This document shows positions 1-6,468 of a DNA stretch of 9,875 nt, one piece after another (position 1 is the first letter of the stretch; every line of letters starts with the position of its first letter). The notes under the pieces were generated by a model, which saw only the letters and a list, made by a program, of their open reading frames with translations, was not told where the DNA came from and did not search any database. A program made the position numbers and the translations under genes. This DNA is from QQUD01 sp039029915. GTDB taxonomy: Bacteria; Chloroflexota; Anaerolineae; Promineifilales; Promineifilaceae. The stretch is taken from positions 1-9,875 of the forward strand of contig JBCCFD010000303.1 of assembly GCA_039029915.1 (NCBI GenBank), given 5' to 3'.

Positions 1-43
1 AAAGGATGTAGATGCAGTTTGCAAAGAGGCTTTTGACTGTAGT

Positions 44-1093
44 TCAGTTGAAATAGAACTCTACCATGCTGACTTGCACAGCCTTTATGCCTCGTTGAGA
101 AGCCCACAGCACAAACGGAAACCAAACGATGAGAAGCAACAGATGGGTCGAGATCAGATAATCAAAAAAACGGCGCAGACGGCCGTTCCATGTTCGCCGT
201 ACGTACACCCAGCTCTCCATGAGAATAAAGAGCGTGATTAAAGCTATTTCCATCGCAAATACGGCCGTAGTGATTGTGCCTAAGCCTGAGAGAGGGTTAA
301 TGCCGAGGAGTAAGAGCATGTTTAAAAACAACACCCCAAAACCGGCAATGCCTAACCGCGTTACATGAATGTCTGCCGACCAGCGCAGCCGCAATAGATG
401 CCGGAAAAAGCGCACCCCTTCTCGAAAATCGGCCTTGCTTTCTCCAGAATGCCGCTCTGCAAAATCAAAAAACAGCTCAGAAACGTGTAAATTGGGACAG
501 CGCACCAAAATTTCAAGCAAGATTTTAAACCCGTCAGGACGCAGCTGCGCAACAGAAACGGCCGTTCGGCGGACCAAAAATAAACCAGTCAGCGGGTCAG
601 AGCTATTCTTCAGAATGCGTGGGAAAACGGTCCGGGCCAAAATAGTGAGGGCCTGGGAGGTTAATGTGCGGCCTAAGCTTAAGCCCTTGGGGCCTTTAAA
701 ATCCGCTGCCCGGCTGCCAACAACCACATCTGCACCGGTATTTTGAGCATGTTGATACAAGCGCAGCATCATTTCTGGTGGATGCTGTAGGTCTGCATCC
801 ATCACGCCCATCCACTGGCCACTTGCTTGCCCAAACCCTGCCACAACCGCCCCGCTTAAGCCATTGCGCCGGGCAGACTCTCGATGAATTACACGAATAG
901 GAAACTCAAACTCAGGCTGAACAGAGTGAATCATATCGACTGTTCCATCATCACTGTCGTCTACAAAGAGAACCTCCATCGAAACGGCAGCGTTTAAGGT
1001 CGCCAAACGGTTGAGCAACGGCCGTATATTCGCCGCTTCATTGCGCGTTGGAATCACAACTGAGATGTCAGGAATTGTTGCCGCTATTGTCAT
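44..1093 (-). CDS. Family 2 glycosyltransferase, polyprenyl-phosphate mannosyltransferase type, with GtrA-like membrane domain
   Basis: The protein (349 aa from the ATG at 1093) probably moves a sugar from a nucleotide donor to a polyprenyl phosphate on the inner membrane face. Seen: the GT2 opening VVIPTRNEA (residues 12-20), an acidic FVDDSDDGT (43-51), the metal-binding DxD in MDADLQHPPE (98-107), SDPLTGLFLVRR (165-176) and ERHSGESK (213-220), all typical of the DPM1-like branch. Three hydrophobic segments follow at about 247-266, 274-294 and 312-331. They resemble a GtrA domain, which usually has four helices, so the end looks shortened. A TTG four codons upstream (1102) is possible, but an in-frame stop lies directly before it. 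No Shine-Dalgarno sequence is visible. The gene is divergent from the transporter operon. The exact sugar and acceptor cannot be told from sequence. Confidence 0.88.
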   Translation of the reverse strand: MTIAATIPDISVVIPTRNEAANIRPLLNRLATLNAAVSMEVLFVDDSDDGTVDMIHSVQPEFEFPIRVIHRESARRNGLSGAVVAGFGQASGQWMGVMDADLQHPPEMMLRLYQHAQNTGADVVVGSRAADFKGPKGLSLGRTLTSQALTILARTVFPRILKNSSDPLTGLFLVRRTAVSVAQLRPDGFKILLEILVRCPNLHVSELFFDFAERHSGESKADFREGVRFFRHLLRLRWSADIHVTRLGIAGFGVLFLNMLLLLGINPLSGLGTITTAVFAMEIALITLFILMESWVYVRRTWNGRLRRFFDYLISTHLLLLIVWFPFVLWASQRGIKAVQVSMVEFYFN

Positions 1094-1101
1094 CAAAGCC
1101 A

Positions 1102-1130
1102 ATCATACAAATTACTGATATTGAGTGCAA
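1102..1130 (-). promoter_or_regulatory. Candidate promoter of the glycosyltransferase gene, giving an almost leaderless transcript
   Basis: Read on the minus strand, TTGCAC (1130-1125) is followed after 17 bp by TATGAT (1107-1102). The -10 matches the consensus at five of six positions and the -35 at three. Transcription would begin near 1095, only a few bases before the ATG at 1093. This fits the absence of a ribosome binding site in front of that gene. It is an inference from motif spacing only. Confidence 0.4.
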
Positions 1131-1221
1131 AGTACGACTCTCCACCGACTTTTTGATTATTTTTTTTATCAGACAGCAATTTTTTGCAGCAAACCTGAAA
1201 TGACGCTTAAATACCACTTAA

Positions 1222-1249
1222 TTGACACCAAATTATTACGCTTTATAAT
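1222..1249 (+). promoter_or_regulatory. Consensus sigma70 promoter of the peptide transporter operon
   Basis: TTGACA (1222-1227) and TATAAT (1244-1249) both match the housekeeping sigma70 consensus exactly, separated by 16 bp in an AT-rich spacer. The expected transcription start is about 1256, leaving a leader of roughly 180 nt before the ATG at 1435. A promoter this strong suits an abundant substrate-binding lipoprotein. The remainder of the 1094-1434 gap is AT-rich with no credible gene. Confidence 0.75.
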
Positions 1250-1278
1250 TTTGTTATTCAAAAACTATTTTTTTGATA

Positions 1279-1323
1279 GAATAAGGGTGGAGAGAAAAAA
1301 TTCAACTTTTTGAATCCTTATTC
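1279..1323 (+). promoter_or_regulatory. Stem-loop in the 5' leader of the binding-protein mRNA
   Basis: GAATAAGG (1279-1286) pairs perfectly with CCTTATTC (1316-1323). Inside, ATTCAA (1300-1305) pairs with TTGAAT (1310-1315) around a CTTT loop. The two stems are contiguous on the 3' side, leaving a purine-rich 13-nt bulge (1287-1299) on the 5' side. It lies just after the predicted transcription start and more than 100 nt before the start codon, so it may protect the transcript 5' end or regulate it. No run of T follows, so it is not an intrinsic terminator. Confidence 0.5.
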
Positions 1324-1434
1324 GATTTCATCAATCCAAACTTGTATTAAATGAGCAAAAATTTGTTCTTAGCTCATCAAAAATATACATTGAATGTGTG
1401 TGAGTATAAGCTCCCACATTCGGAGGAGAATTTA

Positions 1435-3285
1435 ATGCCCAAAAATTTCAAGCTTTATTTATTGGTTGCTTTTGCTGTATTGGTCTTGGCTGCCTGCCAA
1501 CCAACGACCGTTGAAGTAGAAGTAACCCGCGTTGTCGAACTCGAAGGTGAAACCATCGTCGAAACGCAAGAAATTGAAGTCACGCGTGTTGTAGACGGTG
1601 AAACAATCGTTGAAACCCAAGAGGTAGAAGTAGTTGTCACAGCGACGGCTTCTCCCAATCCTCAAGGCGGTAACGTTGTTGAATCGTCCTTTGCTGACAT
1701 TAGCACATTCAACCCAGTTTTGGGTAGCGACAGTGCCTCAAGTGTTAACTACGGCCGTATGTTCTACGCCATGGCAACCCTTGATCCTTTCTCAGGGGCC
1801 GTCATTCCTCAAATGGCTGAAAGCTGGTCAGTATCAGACGATGGGCTCGTTTACACCTTCACATTGCGCGACGACATGGTTTGGTCCGACGGTACGCAAA
1901 TTACCGCTAGCGATGTGGCATTCACCTTTGATGCCATCAACACCGACGAAGTAGCTTCTCCACGTCGCTCTAACTTCGACCTTGTTGATAGCTGGTCAGC
2001 TGTAGATGACGTCACCTTTGAACTCATCCTCTCAGAAGTTGACTGTACCGTTTTGGGCAACTTGGGTGTTCAAGGCATCATCCCAGCCCACGCCTATGAC
2101 GGTGACCCTCTCAACATTCCTGAGTCACCTGAAAATACAGCCCCATCAATTGTCAGCGGGCCATTCACATTTGTAGAATGGGTTCCAGATGACCACGTAA
2201 CCTTGGCAGCCAACCCAGATTTCTTCGGCGGTCAACCTAATATTGACACCTGGACCTTCCGCGTTTACGCTGACCAATCAGCAGAGTTGGCCGGTGTATT
2301 GGCCGGTGAAATTGATTACACCGGTGTTGGTCCTCAATTCGTATCTGTCATTGAAGGCGCTATTGCTGGTGGTGAAGATTTGAACATCAACAAATTCTTC
2401 AACAACAGCTACAACTTTGTTGGCTATAACCTAGCTAACCCAGCTAACCCACAAAATGGTTGGGACGATCTAGATGAAGATGGCACCTACACCGAAGGTG
2501 AACCGCCATTAGAACAGGACCCACATCCAGTTTTGAGCGACAATGAAGTTCGTCGAGCCATTGCTTTCTCAATTGACTACACTGGCATCATCAATAAGGT
2601 TGCTTTTGGTCAAGGTGGTCCTACAGTTGCTAACGTTTGGCCTTCAATCGGCTGGGCTTACAACAACGAAATCGAACCATATGCTCAAGACCTTGAGCTT
2701 GCTGCCCAAATTTTAGCTGACGCTGGTTGGGCCGCTGGTTCTGCTACAAACGATGCTGACGTTGCTATTTTGGAAAAAGACGGTCAAGCTCTTGAGTTCA
2801 CCCTCATGACCAATGCTGGTAACGAAACCCGTGAAAATATCGGTATCTTGATGAAAGACGTTCTTGACGGGCTTGGATTCGACGTCACACTTGAATTCAT
2901 CGAGTTCGGTACCGTTGTTCAGAAACTGTTGGGTCAAGAGTATGACGCAGTCATCATTGGCTTCGGTGGCGGCCCACCAGAACCAGATGATTCAAGCCAA
3001 TTCTCATTCAAGAATGACGAAGTAGGCGCTGGTTTCAACTTTGTGTCTTACTATAATGAGACCGTTGAAAGCAATCTCTTGGACGGTAAGTCAGTATCTA
3101 GCTGTGCTGAAGACGAACGCGCACCTTTCTACTACTCAAACCAAGAAGAGATTTACAATGACGTTCCATACTCATTCCTCTACATTCCATTGGCAAATAC
3201 AGTATGGCGTGACCGCTTGAATAATATCGAGTCCAATCCTTGGGCACTTCGCTATAACATTCAAGATTGGTATCTCACCCCATAG
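1435..3285 (+). CDS. ABC importer substrate-binding lipoprotein, family 5 (oligopeptide/dipeptide type)
   Basis: This 616-aa lipoprotein should bind peptides or a related solute outside the membrane and deliver them to the permeases encoded downstream. The start is set by GGAGGAG (1422-1428), six bases before the ATG, and by the lipoprotein signal MPKNFKLYLLVAFAVLVLAAC with lipobox LAAC and lipidated Cys21. An in-frame ATG at 1351 lacks both. Residues 26-68 form a repetitive acidic linker. The family 5 fold follows: a segment with AESW, VYTFTLRDDMVW and DVAFTFDAI, then VRRAIAFSIDY and the C-terminal lobe. The only mature cysteines besides Cys21 are C204 and C557. Residues 345-356 resemble an EF-hand calcium loop. 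C-ending codons (TTC, AAC, GAC) are frequent, as expected of a highly expressed gene. The ligand cannot be named from sequence: peptides are the default, but nickel, sugars or opines occur in the family. Confidence 0.93.
   Translation: MPKNFKLYLLVAFAVLVLAACQPTTVEVEVTRVVELEGETIVETQEIEVTRVVDGETIVETQEVEVVVTATASPNPQGGNVVESSFADISTFNPVLGSDSASSVNYGRMFYAMATLDPFSGAVIPQMAESWSVSDDGLVYTFTLRDDMVWSDGTQITASDVAFTFDAINTDEVASPRRSNFDLVDSWSAVDDVTFELILSEVDCTVLGNLGVQGIIPAHAYDGDPLNIPESPENTAPSIVSGPFTFVEWVPDDHVTLAANPDFFGGQPNIDTWTFRVYADQSAELAGVLAGEIDYTGVGPQFVSVIEGAIAGGEDLNINKFFNNSYNFVGYNLANPANPQNGWDDLDEDGTYTEGEPPLEQDPHPVLSDNEVRRAIAFSIDYTGIINKVAFGQGGPTVANVWPSIGWAYNNEIEPYAQDLELAAQILADAGWAAGSATNDADVAILEKDGQALEFTLMTNAGNETRENIGILMKDVLDGLGFDVTLEFIEFGTVVQKLLGQEYDAVIIGFGGGPPEPDDSSQFSFKNDEVGAGFNFVSYYNETVESNLLDGKSVSSCAEDERAPFYYSNQEEIYNDVPYSFLYIPLANTVWRDRLNNIESNPWALRYNIQDWYLTP
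1516..1632 (+). repeat. Tandem repeat encoding the extracellular tether of the binding protein
   Basis: Two near-identical units encode residues 28-46 (VEVTRVVELEGETIVETQE, 19 aa) and 47-63 (IEVTRVVDGETIVETQE, 17 aa), then a third begins with VEV. The DNA copies differ at several synonymous positions, so the protein repeat is being maintained rather than freshly duplicated. It sits directly after the lipid anchor and should act as a spacer from the membrane. Similar linkers are known to me from Chloroflexota binding proteins. Confidence 0.75.
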
Positions 3286-3308
3286 AGTTACCTAAAAAGT
3301 AACCATTC

Positions 3309-3363
3309 AACAATCACCCAAAGGGTTTGTACAATTTTTTTGTACGCCTTTTGGGTGATTGTT
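3309..3363 (+). promoter_or_regulatory. Long intercistronic hairpin after the binding-protein gene
   Basis: AACAATCACCCAAA (3309-3322) pairs without a mismatch with 3350-3363. The helix continues through G-U and G-C pairs to 3326/3346 and, after a two-base bulge, six more pairs (3329-3334/3340-3345) close a T-rich loop. It starts 23 nt after the stop codon. No T-run follows the 3' arm, so it is not a textbook intrinsic terminator. A likely role, by analogy with binding-protein operons such as malE-malF, is to stop exonucleases and stabilise the upstream message. Partial termination is possible. Confidence 0.7.
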
Positions 3364-3372
3364 CATAACTCA

Positions 3373-3467
3373 TAGCTATTCCAACACATCAGGAGAGACC
3401 CGAGAAATTTTCAGATTCAATGAAATAAACGTTAAAGCTTTGAAAATAATTCGGGTCTGAATAGCTA
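3373..3467 (+). promoter_or_regulatory. Compound inverted-repeat structure in the gap before the permease genes
   Basis: Three perfect stems are nested. TAGCTATTC (3373-3381) pairs with 3459-3467, AGACCCGA (3396-3403) with 3451-3458, and ATTTTCA (3407-3413) with 3441-3447. The first two are contiguous on the 3' side, leaving a 14-nt 5' bulge (3382-3395) that contains AGGAG. The apical part (3414-3440) is AT-rich. This is too ordered for chance and is not a riboswitch I recognise. It may be an RNA regulatory or processing element, or a relic of a small palindromic repeat. Confidence 0.6.
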
Positions 3468-3518
3468 AATACTCCGCAACATAAGTAATGGTTGTTCTTT
3501 CTGGCGTAGGAGTATTTA
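3466..3518 (+). promoter_or_regulatory. Second hairpin abutting the compound structure
   Basis: TAAATACTCC (3466-3475) pairs perfectly over 10 bp with GGAGTATTTA (3509-3518). Inside, CAAC (3477-3480) can pair with GTTG (3491-3494). It shares bases 3466-3467 with the end of the preceding stem, so the two helices compete or stack. The rest of the gap to the permease start (3519-3598) has no strong structure. A weak promoter-like pair, TTGGAA (3546-3551) and CATATT (3570-3575), lies there with 18-bp spacing. Confidence 0.6.
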
Positions 3519-3598
3519 GAAAATTTGGTTACAGAGCACTAAAGTTTGGAAATCAAAAATCGACAGAACCATATTCAAGATAAACAAAGGTAGAGCGC

Positions 3599-4585
3599 AT
3601 GACTACATACATCATTCGACGTATCTTACAGGCAATTCCTACGATAATTGGCGTTACGATTATTACCTTTATCATTATCCAGTTAGCACCAGGGGATCCA
3701 GTTCAAATCCTCACTTTTCAACCTGGTATGACGTCGGAAGATCGGGAGCGTCTTCGTCATGAACTTTGCTTAGACCGTCCTGTTGTTTCCCAATATCTCA
3801 TTTGGGTCTTTGGAGATTGGACCGGCGAATGTGAACAAAAAGGTCTAGTTCGCGGTGACTTTGGGGAATCTTTCCGTTCCCGTCGTCCGGTATTACAAAT
3901 GTTTATGGAACGCATTCCGGCCACGCTCCAGCTAACCACCTTTGCGTTTCTCATAGGCGGGTTTATAGGCTTACTGCTCGGCATAATTTCGGCCGTGTAT
4001 CGCGGCCTAGCCATTGATAATGTGTCTCGGTTCTTCTCCGTTGTGTTTGATGCACTTCCCCCATTCTGGTTTGGTATTCTGCTGATCATGTTTTTTAGTG
4101 TCCAGCTAGGCTGGCTTCCCGTTGGGGGGCGACTGCCTATTAATGTCGATGAACCAACAATAATCGACCGAATCCGGCACTTAATCATGCCATCGATTGT
4201 TTTGGGCGTGTCTTGGATTGCCTTAATGTCTCGATACATGCGCGCTGAAACGTTAGAGGTCATTAATCAAGACTATATTCGCACAGCTCACGCCAAAGGG
4301 TTAAGAAGAACCACTGTCTATTTAAAACACGTGGCTCGAAACGCCCTGATTCCCATCGTCACCATTTTAGGTCCAGCCATTACGGCCCTTGTTGGCGGTG
4401 CAGTCATTATTGAGCGTATTTTTTCATGGCCGGGCATTGGTCGCATGACGGTTGATGCTGTTTCGCAAAGAGATATTCCAGTTGTTATGGCCAGCACAAT
4501 CATAGGCGCAATTTTGGTCATTCTTGGCAATCTGTTATCTGACATTCTGCTTGTCATCGTTGATCCAAGAATTCGCTTTGATTAG
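3599..4585 (+). CDS. Peptide ABC transporter permease, DppB/OppB type
   Basis: This 328-aa inner-membrane protein should form half of the channel through which the bound solute enters. Seen: the hallmark N-terminus (YIIRRILQAIPTIIGVTIITF, first helix, then LAPGDP at 29-34), GDFGESFRSRRPV (86-98) and further hydrophobic segments at about 112-132, 145-170, 196-212, 250-272 and 297-321. The cytoplasmic EAA loop, which docks the ATPase, is at about 226-252 (YIRTAHAKGLRR and onward), and the protein ends with VDPRIRFD. Cys57 and Cys78 lie in the extracytoplasmic loop and could pair. AAAGGTAGAG upstream can serve as the ribosome binding site. The length is normal for the family. The 313-bp gap from the binding-protein gene is unusually long and structured. 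Confidence 0.93.
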   Translation: MTTYIIRRILQAIPTIIGVTIITFIIIQLAPGDPVQILTFQPGMTSEDRERLRHELCLDRPVVSQYLIWVFGDWTGECEQKGLVRGDFGESFRSRRPVLQMFMERIPATLQLTTFAFLIGGFIGLLLGIISAVYRGLAIDNVSRFFSVVFDALPPFWFGILLIMFFSVQLGWLPVGGRLPINVDEPTIIDRIRHLIMPSIVLGVSWIALMSRYMRAETLEVINQDYIRTAHAKGLRRTTVYLKHVARNALIPIVTILGPAITALVGGAVIIERIFSWPGIGRMTVDAVSQRDIPVVMASTIIGAILVILGNLLSDILLVIVDPRIRFD

Positions 4586-4669
4586 AGCCTATTGCTCAAT
4601 CAACCAACGACAGCCTTTTGATTCTAGAAACTCTGCCATTTACACAAATCATTTTAGGAAGACGCTACC

Positions 4670-5614
4670 ATGACAGAATCCCGAACAAATAAACCAGCAT
4701 CATTAAATGCAGCTCTCGCTTATGACGATCAGTTTGAAGATATGGAAGATTCTAAATCTTTTTCATTTTGGCGCGTTGCTTTTAACCGAATATTGAAAGA
4801 TCGGCTAACAATGGTTGCCATAACGATACTGTCAATCATACTTGTTGCATCTTTAATGGCTGAAGTTATTAACAGTAGTTTAGGCGTTGATCCGTTTGAC
4901 ACAAATCTTTTAGAATCACTTGAACCACCTTCACGAACCCATCTACTAGGCACGGACACGTTAGGGCAAGATCAGTTTGCTAGATTGCTTGTGGCTGGCC
5001 GAATCTCAATGGCAATCAGTTTTTTCGGATCAGTTTTCACGTTGGTGATTGGGATAACAATCGGCATGATGGCGGCATTTTTTGGAGGGATTGTTGATGA
5101 TATTATCATGTGGGTCATCAATACATTAAGTTCAATTCCGGCGCTGTTCCTGCTCCTTATTGTGGGGGCGATCTTTCAAATCTCGCCGTTTTGGTTAACG
5201 GTCTTGTTTGCTATTTTGGGCTGGCCGTTTATTGCTCGCCTGGTTCGAAGCAACGTGTACTCTATCCGAGAACGAGAATATATTTTAGCCTCAATTGCGC
5301 TGGGTGGCTCAAGTTTTTACACGATGTTCCGTCATATTATGCCCAACGTCATTCCTATCGTCATTATTGCTACCGCTAGAACTGTGGGCAACCTGATGCT
5401 GGCCGAAGCAGGCCTGAGCTTCTTAGGGTTTGGGGTTCAACCGCCTACCCCAACCTGGGGGAATATGTTGACTGAGGCACAGCAATATATTGTTCGGTCA
5501 GATGCTCGCCACTTAATCGTTGCCCCTGGTGTCATGATAACAATCACTGTTTTATGCATGTTTATTATCGGTGACGGGCTCCGCGATGCATTAGATCCCC
5601 GCCTCAAAAAGTAA
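4670..5614 (+). CDS. Peptide ABC transporter permease, DppC/OppC type
   Basis: This 314-aa protein is the partner channel subunit. A cytoplasmic N-terminal tail (1-32) precedes FWRVAFNRILKDRLTMVAI and the first helix (about 47-66). HLLGTDTLGQDQFARLLVAG (91-110) is the family signature, followed by helices at about 114-138, 142-168, 173-190 and 225-243. The EAA loop covers about 204-227, then GLSFLGFGVQPPTPTWGNML (248-267) and GDGLRDALDPRLKK at the end. AGGAAG (4656-4661) is the ribosome binding site, 8 nt before ATG. It follows the DppB-type gene after 84 bp, which contains a small possible hairpin (4598-4603 with 4618-4623). No DppD or DppF ATPase gene follows. Confidence 0.93.
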   Translation: MTESRTNKPASLNAALAYDDQFEDMEDSKSFSFWRVAFNRILKDRLTMVAITILSIILVASLMAEVINSSLGVDPFDTNLLESLEPPSRTHLLGTDTLGQDQFARLLVAGRISMAISFFGSVFTLVIGITIGMMAAFFGGIVDDIIMWVINTLSSIPALFLLLIVGAIFQISPFWLTVLFAILGWPFIARLVRSNVYSIREREYILASIALGGSSFYTMFRHIMPNVIPIVIIATARTVGNLMLAEAGLSFLGFGVQPPTPTWGNMLTEAQQYIVRSDARHLIVAPGVMITITVLCMFIIGDGLRDALDPRLKK

Positions 5615-5625
5615 AGCAACCGCTG

Positions 5626-6222
5626 ATGAAAAAACTCTTCTTGATTCTCAAATCTAACCATAAATTACTATGGGGCTTTGTTATTTTTGCATTGGTCGGC
5701 GTGGGATGCCAAAACCCATCACCAAATGGACCAAATGAAGCAGCCACACCTACACCAATACAAATGCAGGTTTTCGAGAGTGATGCGCCAATTACTTTGC
5801 TTTATCCAGTTGATTGGCAGTTTATGCTCCCTCGGCAAGGCATTTTGATTTTTGGTGAAGAACAAACGTTATTTAAGTCCCAGCCAGGAGCAGTCTTTAC
5901 AGTATTAAGGGTGCCAAATCATCAGGTCCACGGTGATTTAGAGGGGGAGTTTAATCATTATCTTGATTTTGGGCCACGTCGGGATAATTATCAAGAGATC
6001 GAAGAGGTTGCCGAAATAACAATTGGTGAAAGAAAAGCTTTGACCGTACGCATGAATTTTCCGGGGGATGACGAGCGGCTACCATTTGAAACAAACATTA
6101 CGGCCGTTGAGACTGAAAGCGGTGCAGTCTACATTTTGTCAGAAACTGCCCCCTCAGACGTTTGGGAAGAGCATCAAGCGAGTTTTTCTGCTATTTTAGG
6201 CAGTATATCCTTCAAAGAATAA
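5626..6222 (+). CDS. Small PsbP-like lipoprotein co-transcribed with the permeases
   Basis: The protein has 198 aa. It starts 11 nt after the DppC-type stop codon with no clear ribosome binding site, so translational coupling is likely. A basic N-terminus and hydrophobic stretch (14-27) end at a probable lipidated Cys28 (VGVGC; glycine at -3 is atypical for a lipobox). A Pro/Asn/Thr-rich linker (29-45) follows. The remaining 150 residues have the look of the PsbP/Mog1 alpha-beta sandwich: a TLLYPVDWQF opening, a strand with GILIFGEE, a middle part ending TIGERKALTVRM, and a closing FSAILGSISF. Proteins of this type are common as bacterial lipoproteins of unknown role. Its position implies a job at the outer membrane face alongside the transporter, but no function can be assigned. 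Confidence 0.75.
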   Translation: MKKLFLILKSNHKLLWGFVIFALVGVGCQNPSPNGPNEAATPTPIQMQVFESDAPITLLYPVDWQFMLPRQGILIFGEEQTLFKSQPGAVFTVLRVPNHQVHGDLEGEFNHYLDFGPRRDNYQEIEEVAEITIGERKALTVRMNFPGDDERLPFETNITAVETESGAVYILSETAPSDVWEEHQASFSAILGSISFKE

Positions 6223-6249
6223 TCTCCACTTTTAATAACCTATTACGTA

Positions 6250-6355
6250 AAAACTAAAAAGAATCTTGAAAAAGGGCATACCTATCTTTTAGTTTTCGCC
6301 GAGTAAATTTGACGTTTCCAATCGATTTTCTTTCAAGATTTTTTGTGAAATTTAC
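6250..6355. other. Set of crossing perfect inverted repeats; candidate structured RNA or alternative-fold element
   Basis: Three perfect pairings occur within 106 bp. A: AAAACTAAAA (6250-6259) with 6287-6296. B: AATCTTGAAA (6262-6271) with 6331-6340. C: GTAAATTT (6303-6310) with AAATTTAC (6348-6355). A and C can form together as two side-by-side hairpins. B crosses both, so it would be either a rival fold or a pseudoknot. The stretch follows the last transporter gene by 27 bp, has no coding potential and matches no RNA family I know. It could be a terminator/attenuator region of the operon, a small RNA, or the remains of a mobile repeat. The rest of the gap 6223-6737 is annotated separately. 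Confidence 0.5.
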
Positions 6356-6362
6356 CCACTGT

Positions 6363-6411
6363 TTTGACAAACTTCTTTTGCAGGACAATTGGATGTAGCC
6401 TATTTGTCAAA
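6363..6411. repeat. Inverted repeat TTTGACAAA/TTTGTCAAA
   Basis: TTTGACAAA (6363-6371) pairs perfectly with TTTGTCAAA (6403-6411) around a 31-nt loop. TTGACA within the left arm looks like a -35 box, but no reasonable -10 stands at the right distance, so I do not call a promoter. It continues the run of inverted repeats that begins at 6250. Confidence 0.45.
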
Positions 6412-6427
6412 GCCTCAGGGTCCGCTG

Positions 6428-6442
6428 CCGTTTGCTAAACGG
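6428..6442. repeat. Short tight hairpin CCGTTT-GCT-AAACGG
   Basis: A perfect 6-bp stem with a 3-nt loop, extendable by a G-T pair (6427/6443). No T-run follows on either strand, so a terminator role is not indicated. It could be one helix of a larger structured RNA spanning 6250-6515. Confidence 0.45.
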
Positions 6443-6468
6443 TAAACTTATTAGATGGAGCAGTAGAT

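Noticed and set aside
369..746. 125-codon plus-strand open frame
   Set aside because: Antisense to the glycosyltransferase gene, with a biased basic, low-complexity translation.
1125..1313. 62-codon open frame on the plus strand in the divergent spacer
   Set aside because: AT-rich, runs across the consensus promoter, has no ribosome site and its composition is not protein-like.
1351..1434. Upstream ATG extending the binding-protein gene by 28 codons
   Set aside because: No ribosome site before 1351, and the extension would bury the lipoprotein signal. The ATG at 1435 has GGAGGAG and a proper signal peptide.
1455..1665. Two overlapping minus-strand open frames
   Set aside because: They mirror the repetitive VEVTRVV coding region, whose codon pattern happens to lack stops on the other strand.
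3323..3341. T-run inside the 3309-3363 hairpin as an intrinsic terminator
   Set aside because: The T-run is in the loop, not after the 3' arm, so the classic arrangement is absent.
3757..4263. 168-codon minus-strand open frame
   Set aside because: Lies wholly within the clear DppB-type permease gene, with no family resemblance or start signal.
6364..6390. TTGACA as the -35 of a promoter for a small RNA
   Set aside because: No -10-like hexamer stands 15-19 bp downstream.
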